The notes under the pieces were generated by a model. That model was not told the DNA's origin and searched no databases. It saw nothing but the letters and a program-made list of their open reading frames with translations. From the NCBI GenBank assembly GCA_947462865.1, contig CANHRW010000009.1, positions 1-20,415 on the forward strand: a stretch of 20,415 bases of DNA, written 5' to 3'. Of this stretch, positions 14,494 to 20,415 are shown piece by piece (the first letter of the stretch is position 1; each line of letters starts with the position of its first letter). This stretch comes from Bacteroidota bacterium. GTDB taxonomy: Bacteria; Bacteroidota; Bacteroidia; UKL13-3. The position numbers and the translations under genes were made by a program.

Positions 14494-17175
14494 GTGCATT
14501 TAAACAAAATTGTCTGTATCACATTCTTATTTACCCTACTTAGCAGGATAGGATTTTCAACGCATTACAGAGCAGGTGAAATTACCTATAGACAAATTGC
14601 ATTGACCACCTATGAAATTACTGCAACTACTTATACCGATCCCAGAAATACTGCTGCAGATAGGCCAGAAATTGATATTAATTTAGGAGACAATACTGTT
14701 CTAACAGTTTCCAGAGCAAATGGAACTGGCGAAATAGTCAATACAGATCCAAATAATATTATCAAGAAAAACATATATAGAACAACCCATACCTACCCCG
14801 GACCTGGCAAATACCTGATCAGTATTTTTGATCAAAATAGGATCGCTGGTATTCGCAATATCAACAATGGCATTTCAGTAGACATTGCATTCTATGTAGA
14901 ATCTTATTTAAATATATTCGCTGGATTTGGATTCAACCAAAGTCCTATATTGCTGCTCCCACCTATTGATGTTGGTTGTAAATTCAGAGTTTTTACACAC
15001 AACCCAGCAGCTTATGACCCCGATGGAGATAGTTTAAGCTTTACCTTAATTCCTCCCAAAAAAGCGAGAGGGACTGATGTAGAAAACTATACCACACCAT
15101 TGTTCAGTGATTCTTTTTCATTAGATCAAAAAAATGGTCAAGTCACTTGGGCTATGCCTACTGTATCTGGACCTTATAACATCGCCATTAAAATTCAGGA
15201 ATACCGAAAAGGGATATTAATTGGGTTTGTTGTCCGGGATATGCAAATCTTCATCAATGACAACTGTATCAATTTTCCACCCAAGATAAGTGCTGTTACA
15301 GACACCTGTATTGAAGCCAATCAATTACTTAAAAAAACATTTGTTACAACCGACCCTGATGCGGGTCAATTGATCTCATTGACTTGCTTTGGAGGTCCTT
15401 TTGTTCAAAAGCGTCAACCAGCAAACATCAATCCCATCCCCAATACTGGAACCTCTCCCCTTACTACTCAATTTAGCTGGAGACCATCCTGTAATGCAAT
15501 ACGTTTTAGACCGCATCAAGCCGTATTCAGAGCTACTGACAACCATCCGGTAGCTCCTTTAAGTGATATCCGATATTACAATATTCAAGTGGTAGCCCCT
15601 GCTCCAAAAAACTTTACAATCAAACAAGATAGCAATGGATTTCTGTTGAACTGGACCCCGGATACCTGCGGCTTGGCTTACGGTTATAAAATATACCGAA
15701 GAATCGATTCTAGTCTTTGGCAACCAGCATTGTGTGAAACGGGGGTTCCTGAATATACAGGTTTTACTTTGTTAGATACAACAGCTGGCCTCCAAAACAC
15801 ATCGTATTTTGACAATGATATGGGCAGAGGGCTTTCTCCACTCATCCGTTATTGCTATAGAATTACAGCTATGTATCCACCTAGAAGTGAAAACGGAAAT
15901 ATTATTTTTAGTGAGCCGGTTGAGAGTTATTGTAGTATTGAATTGTGTGATTTAATCTTACAAACTAAGCCCATCATCACACAAGTAACTGTAGACAGTA
16001 CTTCCAATTCAAATGGCGCTATCACCATCCAATGGTTAAGCCCTTTAGAAATAGATACTTTAGACCAGTTTCCAGCTCCCTACAAAGCGCAATTGGAAAT
16101 GGCTGATAAGAACCAAAATAATTTCAAAGAAATTGGAATACCAATTGTTTATCCAAGTTTTGCAGCACTAAAAAAAGAAAAATACACCGATACTCTCAAA
16201 GCAACAGCAATGAATGCTTTCGACTATAAAGTTGCATTTTACTACACAAATCTAGGACAATTTAAACCCTTGAACCATAGCATTCCAGCCAGTTCAGTTT
16301 TTCTTAAATTGTACAACACCAATAAAAGTATATTATTGAGTTGGGATGAAACCGTACCATGGACCAATACCCAAACCGTCATCTATAAAAAAATAAATGG
16401 TCAGTTTGATTCAATTGCTACAACAGACAAATCATCTTTTAAAGATGTTCAGTTGGAAAATGGCAATACTTATTGTTATAAAATTAAACGCATTGGGTTT
16501 TATAACAAACAACTCTATACTGAAGCTATAGAAAATTTTTCACAGGAGAATTGTGGCATTCCTATCGATACTGTTAAACCCTGTCAAGTATCATTAGAAA
16601 TTGAAACGCCATGTAATGCCTCTATTACAGATAATCAGGTAGTACTCAAATGGAAATATCCTTCAACTTGCGAACAAGACCAAGCATCATATTCAATTTA
16701 CTGGAAGCAAAAAGTAAATGACAATTGGATTTTGCTGAGTAATTTACCAAATACTCAATTTCAATATACCGACAATAGACCAGAATTGAGTAAAGCTATA
16801 CATGGTTGTTATGCAGTAACCACAACTGACTCAAGTGGAAACGAAAGCAATATAAGCTCACCTACTTGTATAGAAAATTGTCCTTATTACCAATTACCTA
16901 ATGTATTTACCCCTTCAAAAGACGATACCATCAATCATCAATTTAAACCGTTCCCATACCGATTTGTATCTCAAGTTAAAACACAAATTTATAACCGTTG
17001 GGGGAACTTAGTCTATGAAACAAACGAGCCCAATATTAATTGGGATGGCAGCGACCAACAATCAGGTATCGATTGCCCAGCTGGTGTATATTATTACATT
17101 TGTGATGTAACAGAGAGTTATCTCATTGGGGACAAACAAAGAAAAATAAGAGGTAGTATACAATTAATCCGATAA
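14494..17175 (+). CDS. Secreted surface protein with gliding-motility-associated (T9SS type B) C-terminal domain
   Basis: The 893-residue protein begins with a signal peptide (KIVCITFLFTLLSRIGFS, about 5-22). The N-terminal region opens HYRAGEITYRQI, as in many large Bacteroidota surface proteins. A cadherin-like stretch near 170-190 reads AYDPDGDSLSFTLIP. The middle holds several fibronectin-III-like modules, with GYKIYRRIDS and CYRITAMYP-type strand pairs and paired cysteines. The last 98 residues are the CHU_C/gliding-motility-associated domain: LPNVFTPSKDDTINHQF, then QIYNRWGNLVYET, then NWDGSDQQSG and CPAGVYYYICDV. This domain directs export through the type IX secretion system and surface display. 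The start is GTG. The biological target (adhesion or matrix) is unknown. ribE follows after 4 bp. Confidence 0.9.
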   Translation: MHLNKIVCITFLFTLLSRIGFSTHYRAGEITYRQIALTTYEITATTYTDPRNTAADRPEIDINLGDNTVLTVSRANGTGEIVNTDPNNIIKKNIYRTTHTYPGPGKYLISIFDQNRIAGIRNINNGISVDIAFYVESYLNIFAGFGFNQSPILLLPPIDVGCKFRVFTHNPAAYDPDGDSLSFTLIPPKKARGTDVENYTTPLFSDSFSLDQKNGQVTWAMPTVSGPYNIAIKIQEYRKGILIGFVVRDMQIFINDNCINFPPKISAVTDTCIEANQLLKKTFVTTDPDAGQLISLTCFGGPFVQKRQPANINPIPNTGTSPLTTQFSWRPSCNAIRFRPHQAVFRATDNHPVAPLSDIRYYNIQVVAPAPKNFTIKQDSNGFLLNWTPDTCGLAYGYKIYRRIDSSLWQPALCETGVPEYTGFTLLDTTAGLQNTSYFDNDMGRGLSPLIRYCYRITAMYPPRSENGNIIFSEPVESYCSIELCDLILQTKPIITQVTVDSTSNSNGAITIQWLSPLEIDTLDQFPAPYKAQLEMADKNQNNFKEIGIPIVYPSFAALKKEKYTDTLKATAMNAFDYKVAFYYTNLGQFKPLNHSIPASSVFLKLYNTNKSILLSWDETVPWTNTQTVIYKKINGQFDSIATTDKSSFKDVQLENGNTYCYKIKRIGFYNKQLYTEAIENFSQENCGIPIDTVKPCQVSLEIETPCNASITDNQVVLKWKYPSTCEQDQASYSIYWKQKVNDNWILLSNLPNTQFQYTDNRPELSKAIHGCYAVTTTDSSGNESNISSPTCIENCPYYQLPNVFTPSKDDTINHQFKPFPYRFVSQVKTQIYNRWGNLVYETNEPNINWDGSDQQSGIDCPAGVYYYICDVTESYLIGDKQRKIRGSIQLIR

Positions 17176-17179
17176 AATA

Positions 17180-17773
17180 GTGTTTACAGGAATCATCGAA
17201 ACAACAGCAAGTTTATACAGCCTATCTCAAGAAGGCAGTAACATTCATTTTTGGTTCAATTCTAACATCAGTGACTCATTAAAAATAGACCAATCTGTTG
17301 CTCACAATGGGGTCTGCTTAACAGTTGTTGAGTTAAAACCGGGCATGCATAAAGTAACAGCCATTGGAGAAACACTCAAAAAAACAAATTTGGGAACACT
17401 TCAGGTAAACGACCTTGTAAATATTGAGCGCTGTATGTCCGCAAATGGAAGGTTTGATGGACATATTGTTCAGGGTCATGTAGATGGATTGGCTACCTGT
17501 AAAGCCATTGATGATTGCAATGGTAGCTGGGAGTTGACATTTGAACTATCGTCATTAGACCAAGCTTTGCTGATTGTAGAAAAAGGAAGCATTTGTATCA
17601 ATGGAATTAGCTTAACAGTAGTCAACTGTGAGCATTTAAACTTTAAAGTGGCAATCATTCCCTATACCTGGCAACACACCAATTTATCTAATTTGACAAT
17701 TGGGGTATCCGTGAACATCGAATTCGATATTCTAGGCAAGTATATAGCCAAACAGCTCGCTTTTAGGCAATAA
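17180..17773 (+). CDS. ribE: Riboflavin synthase, alpha subunit
   Basis: The enzyme dismutates two 6,7-dimethyl-8-ribityllumazine molecules to riboflavin and a pyrimidine, the last step of riboflavin synthesis, as a homotrimer. The 197 residues hold the two tandem lumazine-binding barrels: MFTGIIETTA, NGVCLTVV and ERCMSANGRFDGHIVQGHVD in the first and at the junction, then GSICINGISLTVV and VNIEFDILGKYIAKQL in the second. GTG at 17180 gives the classic MFTGII start. It lies 4 bp after the surface-protein stop, so it is likely expressed from that gene's transcript; there is no room for an FMN riboswitch directly before it. A bidirectional hairpin terminator overlaps its stop region. Confidence 0.96.
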   Translation: MFTGIIETTASLYSLSQEGSNIHFWFNSNISDSLKIDQSVAHNGVCLTVVELKPGMHKVTAIGETLKKTNLGTLQVNDLVNIERCMSANGRFDGHIVQGHVDGLATCKAIDDCNGSWELTFELSSLDQALLIVEKGSICINGISLTVVNCEHLNFKVAIIPYTWQHTNLSNLTIGVSVNIEFDILGKYIAKQLAFRQ

Positions 17774-17802
17774 AAAAACCGATGTAAAACATCGGTTTTT
17801 TT
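17772..17802. terminator. Bidirectional terminator between ribE and rplI
   Basis: Fourteen perfectly paired bases (AAAAAAACCGATGT at 17772-17785 with ACATCGGTTTTTTT at 17789-17802) enclose an AAA loop. The stem has A and T runs on both sides, so it reads as an intrinsic terminator on either strand. It serves the convergent ribE and rpsF-rpsR-rplI transcripts, and its left arm overlaps the last bases of ribE. Confidence 0.92.
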
Positions 17803-17820
17803 ATTAAAAGAGTAATTGGC

Positions 17821-18261
17821 TTATTCGCCCATTACTTCAACATTGATGTTTACAGTTACATCACGGTGCAAGTTTAAAGTTGCCTCGTAAGTACCTAATG
17901 TTTTAACATCGCTGATTTCAATTTTACGTCTGTCAATTTCGTAGCCTTTTAATTTCAAAGCTTGAGAAATTTGTAATGGTGTAATTGAACCAAAGATTTT
18001 ACCATTTGCACCAGCTTTCATGCCAATTTGAATGTTAATGTCTTTTATTTGTTCAGATAAAGTCAAAGCATCAGCCTTTAACTTTTCACGTTTCATTGCA
18101 CCTTGACGGTTGTTTTCTGCCAACATTTTTAAGTTACCAGGAGTTGCCATAGTAGCAATTCCGCGAGGAAACAAATAATTGTTCGCATAACCATTTTTAA
18201 CTTCAACTACATCACCTTGGTGACCTAGGTTTTTGAGGTTTTCTTTAAGAATAACTTTCAT
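17821..18261 (-). CDS. rplI: 50S ribosomal protein bL9
   Basis: The 146-residue product matches bL9 (about 150). The N-terminal rRNA-binding domain has MKVILKENLKNLGHQGDVVE and KNGYANNYLFPRGIA. A long connecting helix covers about 40-75. The C-terminal domain has GKIFGSITPLQISQAL and ends in a beta-rich VTVNINVEV. It sits near the base of the L1 stalk and helps translational fidelity. The start is ATG at 18259-18261, preceded by a perfect AGGAGG with a 7-base spacer. It is third in rpsF-rpsR-rplI, 13 bp after rpsR. Confidence 0.97.
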   Translation of the reverse strand: MKVILKENLKNLGHQGDVVEVKNGYANNYLFPRGIATMATPGNLKMLAENNRQGAMKREKLKADALTLSEQIKDINIQIGMKAGANGKIFGSITPLQISQALKLKGYEIDRRKIEISDVKTLGTYEATLNLHRDVTVNINVEVMGE

Positions 18262-18268
18262 GTGTAGG

Positions 18269-18274
18269 CCTCCT
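18269..18274 (-). promoter_or_regulatory. Canonical Shine-Dalgarno site of rplI
   Basis: On the minus strand AGGAGG lies directly after the rpsR stop, followed by CCTACAC and the rplI ATG. A full six-base match with ideal spacing stands out here, because most other genes in the window have no recognisable Shine-Dalgarno. Confidence 0.85.
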
Positions 18275-18550
18275 TTATTTTAATGAATCTCCTTCGAAAG
18301 GTAAAATAGCAATGTGCCTAGCACGTTTGATTGCTTGTGTTACCTTGCGTTGGTATTTTAATGATGTACCAGTTAAGCGACGAGGCAATACTTTGCCCTG
18401 GTCGTTTACAAATTTCATCAAGAAATTAGCGTCTTTGTAATCAATGAATTTGATTCCATTCTTACGAAAACGACAGAATTTCTTTTTTTGTGGAGCTTCC
18501 GGAGTGGTATTGAATACCATTGCCGGATTAATTTGTGACTTCTTTTTCAT
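18275..18550 (-). CDS. rpsR: 30S ribosomal protein bS18
   Basis: The 91-residue product contains the bS18 core: KKKFCRFRKNGIKFIDYKDANF, LMKFVNDQGKVLPRRLTGTS and KYQRKVTQAIKRARHIAILPF. The N-terminal tail of about 20 residues is slightly extended, as is common in Bacteroidota. bS18 pairs with bS6 on the 30S platform, close to the 3' end of 16S rRNA. The ATG at 18548-18550 comes two bases after the rpsF stop and has an upstream AAGGAG. Confidence 0.97.
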   Translation of the reverse strand: MKKKSQINPAMVFNTTPEAPQKKKFCRFRKNGIKFIDYKDANFLMKFVNDQGKVLPRRLTGTSLKYQRKVTQAIKRARHIAILPFEGDSLK

Positions 18551-18552
18551 AC

Positions 18553-18963
18553 TTACTTAACTCCTTCTTGTTTTTGATCCTTTTTGCCTTGGTTGAATTC
18601 ACCATTGCGTTTGCGGGTGTTGTAAATTAAAGCGTGTTTGTCAAGCGAAATTGTTAAATAACGCATGATACGCTCGTCACGGCGAAATGCTAGTTCAAAT
18701 TTTGAAATAAACTCAGAAGCTGCTCTAAACTCGAATAGATGATAGAACCCGGTCGATTTTTTTTGGATCGGGTAAGCAAGTTTAGTTAAACCCCAGTTTT
18801 CCTCATGAACCAGCTCTCCGCCATTTTCAGTGATAAAGTTGCGGTACTTTGATACCACATCCTTCAACTGATCTTCGGAGAGTACGGGAGTGAAAATAAT
18901 CACTGACTCATAGTCTTTTAAGACAACCGACTCTTTTTTAGTTGATTTGGTTTTAGTTGCCAT
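18553..18963 (-). CDS. rpsF: 30S ribosomal protein bS6
   Basis: The 136-residue product has the bS6 ferredoxin-like fold: YESVIIFTPVLSEDQLKDVV, the conserved NWGLTKLAYPIQKKSTGFYHLFEF segment and RRDERIMRYLTISLDKHA. A lysine-rich N-terminal extension (about 15 residues) and a polar C-terminal tail flank the core. It forms the bS6:bS18 heterodimer on the platform of the small subunit. It is the first gene of the operon and follows a near-consensus promoter. Unlike rpsR and rplI, it has no Shine-Dalgarno before its ATG. Confidence 0.97.
   Translation of the reverse strand: MATKTKSTKKESVVLKDYESVIIFTPVLSEDQLKDVVSKYRNFITENGGELVHEENWGLTKLAYPIQKKSTGFYHLFEFRAASEFISKFELAFRRDERIMRYLTISLDKHALIYNTRKRNGEFNQGKKDQKQEGVK
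18561..18566 (-). promoter_or_regulatory. Shine-Dalgarno site of rpsR
   Basis: AAGGAG on the minus strand lies inside the last codons of rpsF, 10 bases before the rpsR ATG. It is a five-to-six base anti-Shine-Dalgarno match in a genome segment where such sites are otherwise nearly absent. Confidence 0.75.
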
Positions 18964-18992
18964 TTACTGGAAAAATTAATTTTTTAGGACCG

Positions 18993-19022
18993 CGAAGATA
19001 GGCATAATTTTCTATGAATCAA
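18993..19022 (-). promoter_or_regulatory. Promoter of the rpsF-rpsR-rplI operon
   Basis: Reading the minus strand, TTG (19022-19020), a spacer of exactly 19 bases and TATCTTCG (19000-18993) match the Bacteroidota promoter pattern TTG-N19-TAnnTTTG, with C for the third T of the TTTG. Transcription would begin near 18989 and leave a leader of about 26 bases, consistent with a strong ribosomal-protein promoter. Confidence 0.7.
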
Positions 19023-19243
19023 TAATTCTCTGATTCTTTTTACTAAAAAAACTCCAAATACAATAAAATTTAAGGTTGAACCTGCTAGCTTAAACATTAA
19101 AAATAGCACAATGTATTCATTTACAATTAATTACAATAAAACAACTGTCATTTTAATTGGAATGCTACTTGCACTCAAAATTACTCAAAAATTTGGTTGA
19201 AAATTCGTGTAGAAAATGTGTTAAAGGTTTGCGTGTTTTGTTT
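19023..19243. other. AT-rich intergenic region between rpsF and dnaX
   Basis: The divergent region between rpsF and dnaX (18964-19255) is the longest stretch without an assigned gene. Beyond the rpsF promoter at its left end and a -7-like element next to dnaX at its right end, I see only AT-rich sequence and one possible 29-codon reading frame at 19111-19200. I found no RNA-like hairpin, tRNA or extended repeat in it. Confidence 0.5.
19111..19200 (+). CDS. Possible small membrane peptide (29 residues), weak
   Basis: An ATG-to-TGA frame encodes 29 residues with a single hydrophobic stretch (TVILIGMLLAL) and a short basic tail (KITQKFG). That is the shape of a small single-pass membrane peptide. 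No Shine-Dalgarno or convincing promoter precedes it, and AT-rich DNA often encodes hydrophobic peptides by chance. Listed as a candidate only. Confidence 0.15.
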   Translation: MYSFTINYNKTTVILIGMLLALKITQKFG

Positions 19244-19251
19244 TAGTTTAG
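19244..19251 (+). promoter_or_regulatory. Candidate -7 element for dnaX
   Basis: TAGTTTAG differs from TAnnTTTG at one position and ends four bases before the dnaX ATG, the same spacing as the ruvB element. Transcription would begin at or beside the start codon. No TTG is found at the expected -33 spacing. Confidence 0.35.
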
Positions 19252-19255
19252 CAGC

Positions 19256-20404
19256 ATGGAAAATTTTGTGGTGAGTGCCCGTAAGTACAGACCATCTCGG
19301 TTTGATACAGTGATTGGGCAAGAACATGTGGTTCAAACCTTAAAAAATGCAATTAAAAATAGGCATTTAGCCCATGCTTTTTTATTTTGTGGACCAAGAG
19401 GAGTAGGCAAAACAACCAGCGCTAGACTTTTAGCTAAAACTGTCAATTGCACACAACTTTCAACCGATTTTGAAGCCTGCGACCAATGTGACAGCTGCAG
19501 GGCTTTTAACGCCAATGCCTCGTTTAATATATACGAACTAGATGCGGCATCGAATAATTCCGTAGAAGACATTAGGGCATTGGTAGAACAAGTTCGTTAT
19601 GCTCCTCAAGGCGCACAGTACAAAATTTATATCATAGATGAGGTGCACATGCTCAGTTCTGCTGCATTCAATGCTTTCCTTAAAACATTAGAAGAACCCC
19701 CTCCCTATGCTAAGTTTATTTTGGCAACTACCGAAAAACATAAAATTCTTCCTACTATTTTATCTAGGTGTCAAATATTTGACTTTCACAGAATTAAGAT
19801 AGAGGATGCTGTCAAACAGCTCAAGACAATCTGTGAAAATGAACATATTGAAGCAGAAGAAGAAGCTTTGCATGTCATTGCTAAAAAAGCAGATGGAGCC
19901 ATGCGTGATGCTTTGTCTATTTTTGATAGAATTGTAAGTTTCAGTGGCAATCAAATCAGTTACAAGGATGTCATTTCCAACTTAAACATACTGGATTACG
20001 ATTACTATTTCAAAGCAACAAATTACCTCCTCAATGAGGATTTAGCGGCCAGTTTATTGCTATTTGACGAAATCATTAACAATGGTTTTGAAGAACAACA
20101 TTTTTTACAAGGATTTGCAGAACATCTCAGAAATTTAATGGTTTGTAAACACCCTGATACCCTTAAATTATTGGAATTGGCCCCAAATGTAGCTGCCAAA
20201 TTTGGTCAACAGGCTCAAGCTTGTTCAGCCAGCTGGTTATTGAATGCACTCAATTTATTAAACCAAACCGATTTCCAATTCAGGTTAAGTAAAAACCAAC
20301 GTCTACATGTGGAATTGGCATTGATGAAGCTGTGCAACCTCAATAGAGCCATTCAATTGAGCAATTCGGGTAATCCCGATGATAAAAAAAAAAATCTGAA
20401 CTAA
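19256..20404 (+). CDS. dnaX: DNA polymerase III clamp-loader subunit gamma/tau (short, gamma-like frame; tau frame runs past the window)
   Basis: DnaX is the ATPase of the clamp loader that opens the sliding clamp. The 382 residues hold domains I-III: ARKYRPSRFDTVIGQEH, Walker A GPRGVGKTT (46-54), a zinc module with Cys65, Cys75, Cys78 and Cys81, DEVH (128-131), sensor and SRC motifs (LATTEKHKILPTILSRC), then the oligomerisation domain ending near MKLCNLNRAI. The frame then enters 11 A bases and stops after KKKNLN. The -1 frame from the A tract stays open to the last base (KSELNPEQ). The short product therefore resembles gamma, and a slipped product would continue as tau. Unlike E. coli gamma (431 residues), it ends almost directly after domain III. 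The ATG at 19256 gives the expected N-terminus. Confidence 0.93.
   Translation: MENFVVSARKYRPSRFDTVIGQEHVVQTLKNAIKNRHLAHAFLFCGPRGVGKTTSARLLAKTVNCTQLSTDFEACDQCDSCRAFNANASFNIYELDAASNNSVEDIRALVEQVRYAPQGAQYKIYIIDEVHMLSSAAFNAFLKTLEEPPPYAKFILATTEKHKILPTILSRCQIFDFHRIKIEDAVKQLKTICENEHIEAEEEALHVIAKKADGAMRDALSIFDRIVSFSGNQISYKDVISNLNILDYDYYFKATNYLLNEDLAASLLLFDEIINNGFEEQHFLQGFAEHLRNLMVCKHPDTLKLLELAPNVAAKFGQQAQACSASWLLNALNLLNQTDFQFRLSKNQRLHVELALMKLCNLNRAIQLSNSGNPDDKKKNLN
20384..20394 (+). promoter_or_regulatory. Poly-A slippage site (A11) in dnaX
   Basis: Eleven consecutive A bases begin in frame at codon 377. Frame 0 meets TAA at 20402-20404, three codons after the tract. The +1 frame meets TGA at 20397-20399. 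Only the -1 frame (equivalent to one extra A) stays open. dnaX of Thermus thermophilus uses transcriptional slippage on an A tract, and E. coli uses -1 ribosomal frameshifting at A AAA AAG, to make two products; this tract fits either route. Confidence 0.7.
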
Positions 20405-20415
20405 ACCCTGAACAA

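Noticed and set aside
17100..17180. FMN riboswitch before ribE
   Set aside because: The upstream region is coding sequence of the surface protein with a 4-bp gap, and no RFN-element-like conserved stems are visible.
18971..18984. 14-base AT palindrome in the rpsF leader as an S6:S18 autoregulatory site
   Set aside because: It consists only of A and T, is weak as RNA structure, and lacks the C/G-rich loop known from other rpsF leaders.
20384..20404. dnaX as a decayed or frameshifted pseudogene
   Set aside because: Domains I-III are intact and the break falls on a homopolymer at the place expected for programmed gamma/tau production; error or slippage is likelier than decay.
1..20415. Mobile element, prophage, defence island, CRISPR array or tRNA/rRNA gene
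   Set aside because: I saw no transposase, integrase, phage, nuclease-toxin, repeat-spacer or structural-RNA signature on either strand; the content is housekeeping and envelope genes.

Overview
The window comes from a member of the Bacteroidota. The clearest signs are a cell-surface protein with the gliding-motility-type C-terminal domain used by type IX secretion, a three-gene succinate dehydrogenase/fumarate reductase operon with a fused diheme cytochrome b subunit, an AT-rich base composition, a near absence of Shine-Dalgarno sequences, and promoter-like elements of the Bacteroidota form TTG-N19-21-TAnnTT(T/C/A)G. I cannot place it more finely. I see no insertion sequence, prophage, CRISPR array, tRNA or rRNA. 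It looks like ordinary, densely packed core chromosome.

Layout. (1) 1-1144, plus strand: the 3' end of a DUF1569 (DinB-like) gene, then folD. (2) 4058-1141, minus strand: an NhaD/CitMHS-type ion transporter, a GT2 glycosyltransferase and a CvfB-like S1 protein, closely packed as one operon. (3) 4170-6080, plus strand: ruvB and a diacylglycerol-kinase-family lipid kinase. (4) 10540-6077, minus strand: pyrD, a cysteine-free HesB/IscA-like gene, a MacB/FtsX-type ABC permease and an LTA-synthase-like membrane sulfatase-fold enzyme, joined by overlaps or gaps of at most 1 bp. (5) 10784-14378, plus strand: sdhC-sdhA-sdhB, ending in a strong hairpin terminator. (6) 14494-17773, plus strand: a large secreted T9SS-type protein and ribE, followed by a bidirectional terminator. 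(7) 18963-17821, minus strand: rpsF-rpsR-rplI, with a near-consensus promoter. (8) 19256 to the end, plus strand: dnaX, which runs into an 11-A tract followed closely by a stop.

How the genes work together. Several serve central metabolism: one-carbon folate chemistry (folD), pyrimidine synthesis feeding electrons to quinone (pyrD), the respiratory complex that reduces or oxidises quinone (sdhCAB) and flavin supply (ribE). DNA and RNA maintenance is represented by ruvB, dnaX and three ribosomal proteins. Envelope functions are represented by the transporter, glycosyltransferase, lipid kinase, ABC permease, LTA-synthase-like enzyme and surface protein.

I did not find a convincing new multi-gene system. 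The points most worth a second look are: the dnaX poly-A tract, which probably makes gamma and tau forms; canonical Shine-Dalgarno sites confined to rpsR and rplI, in the operon that encodes part of the pocket known to hide the anti-Shine-Dalgarno in this phylum; an IscA-like protein with no cysteines; possible leaderless starts of ruvB and dnaX; and two convergent gene pairs that share their stop-codon bases.
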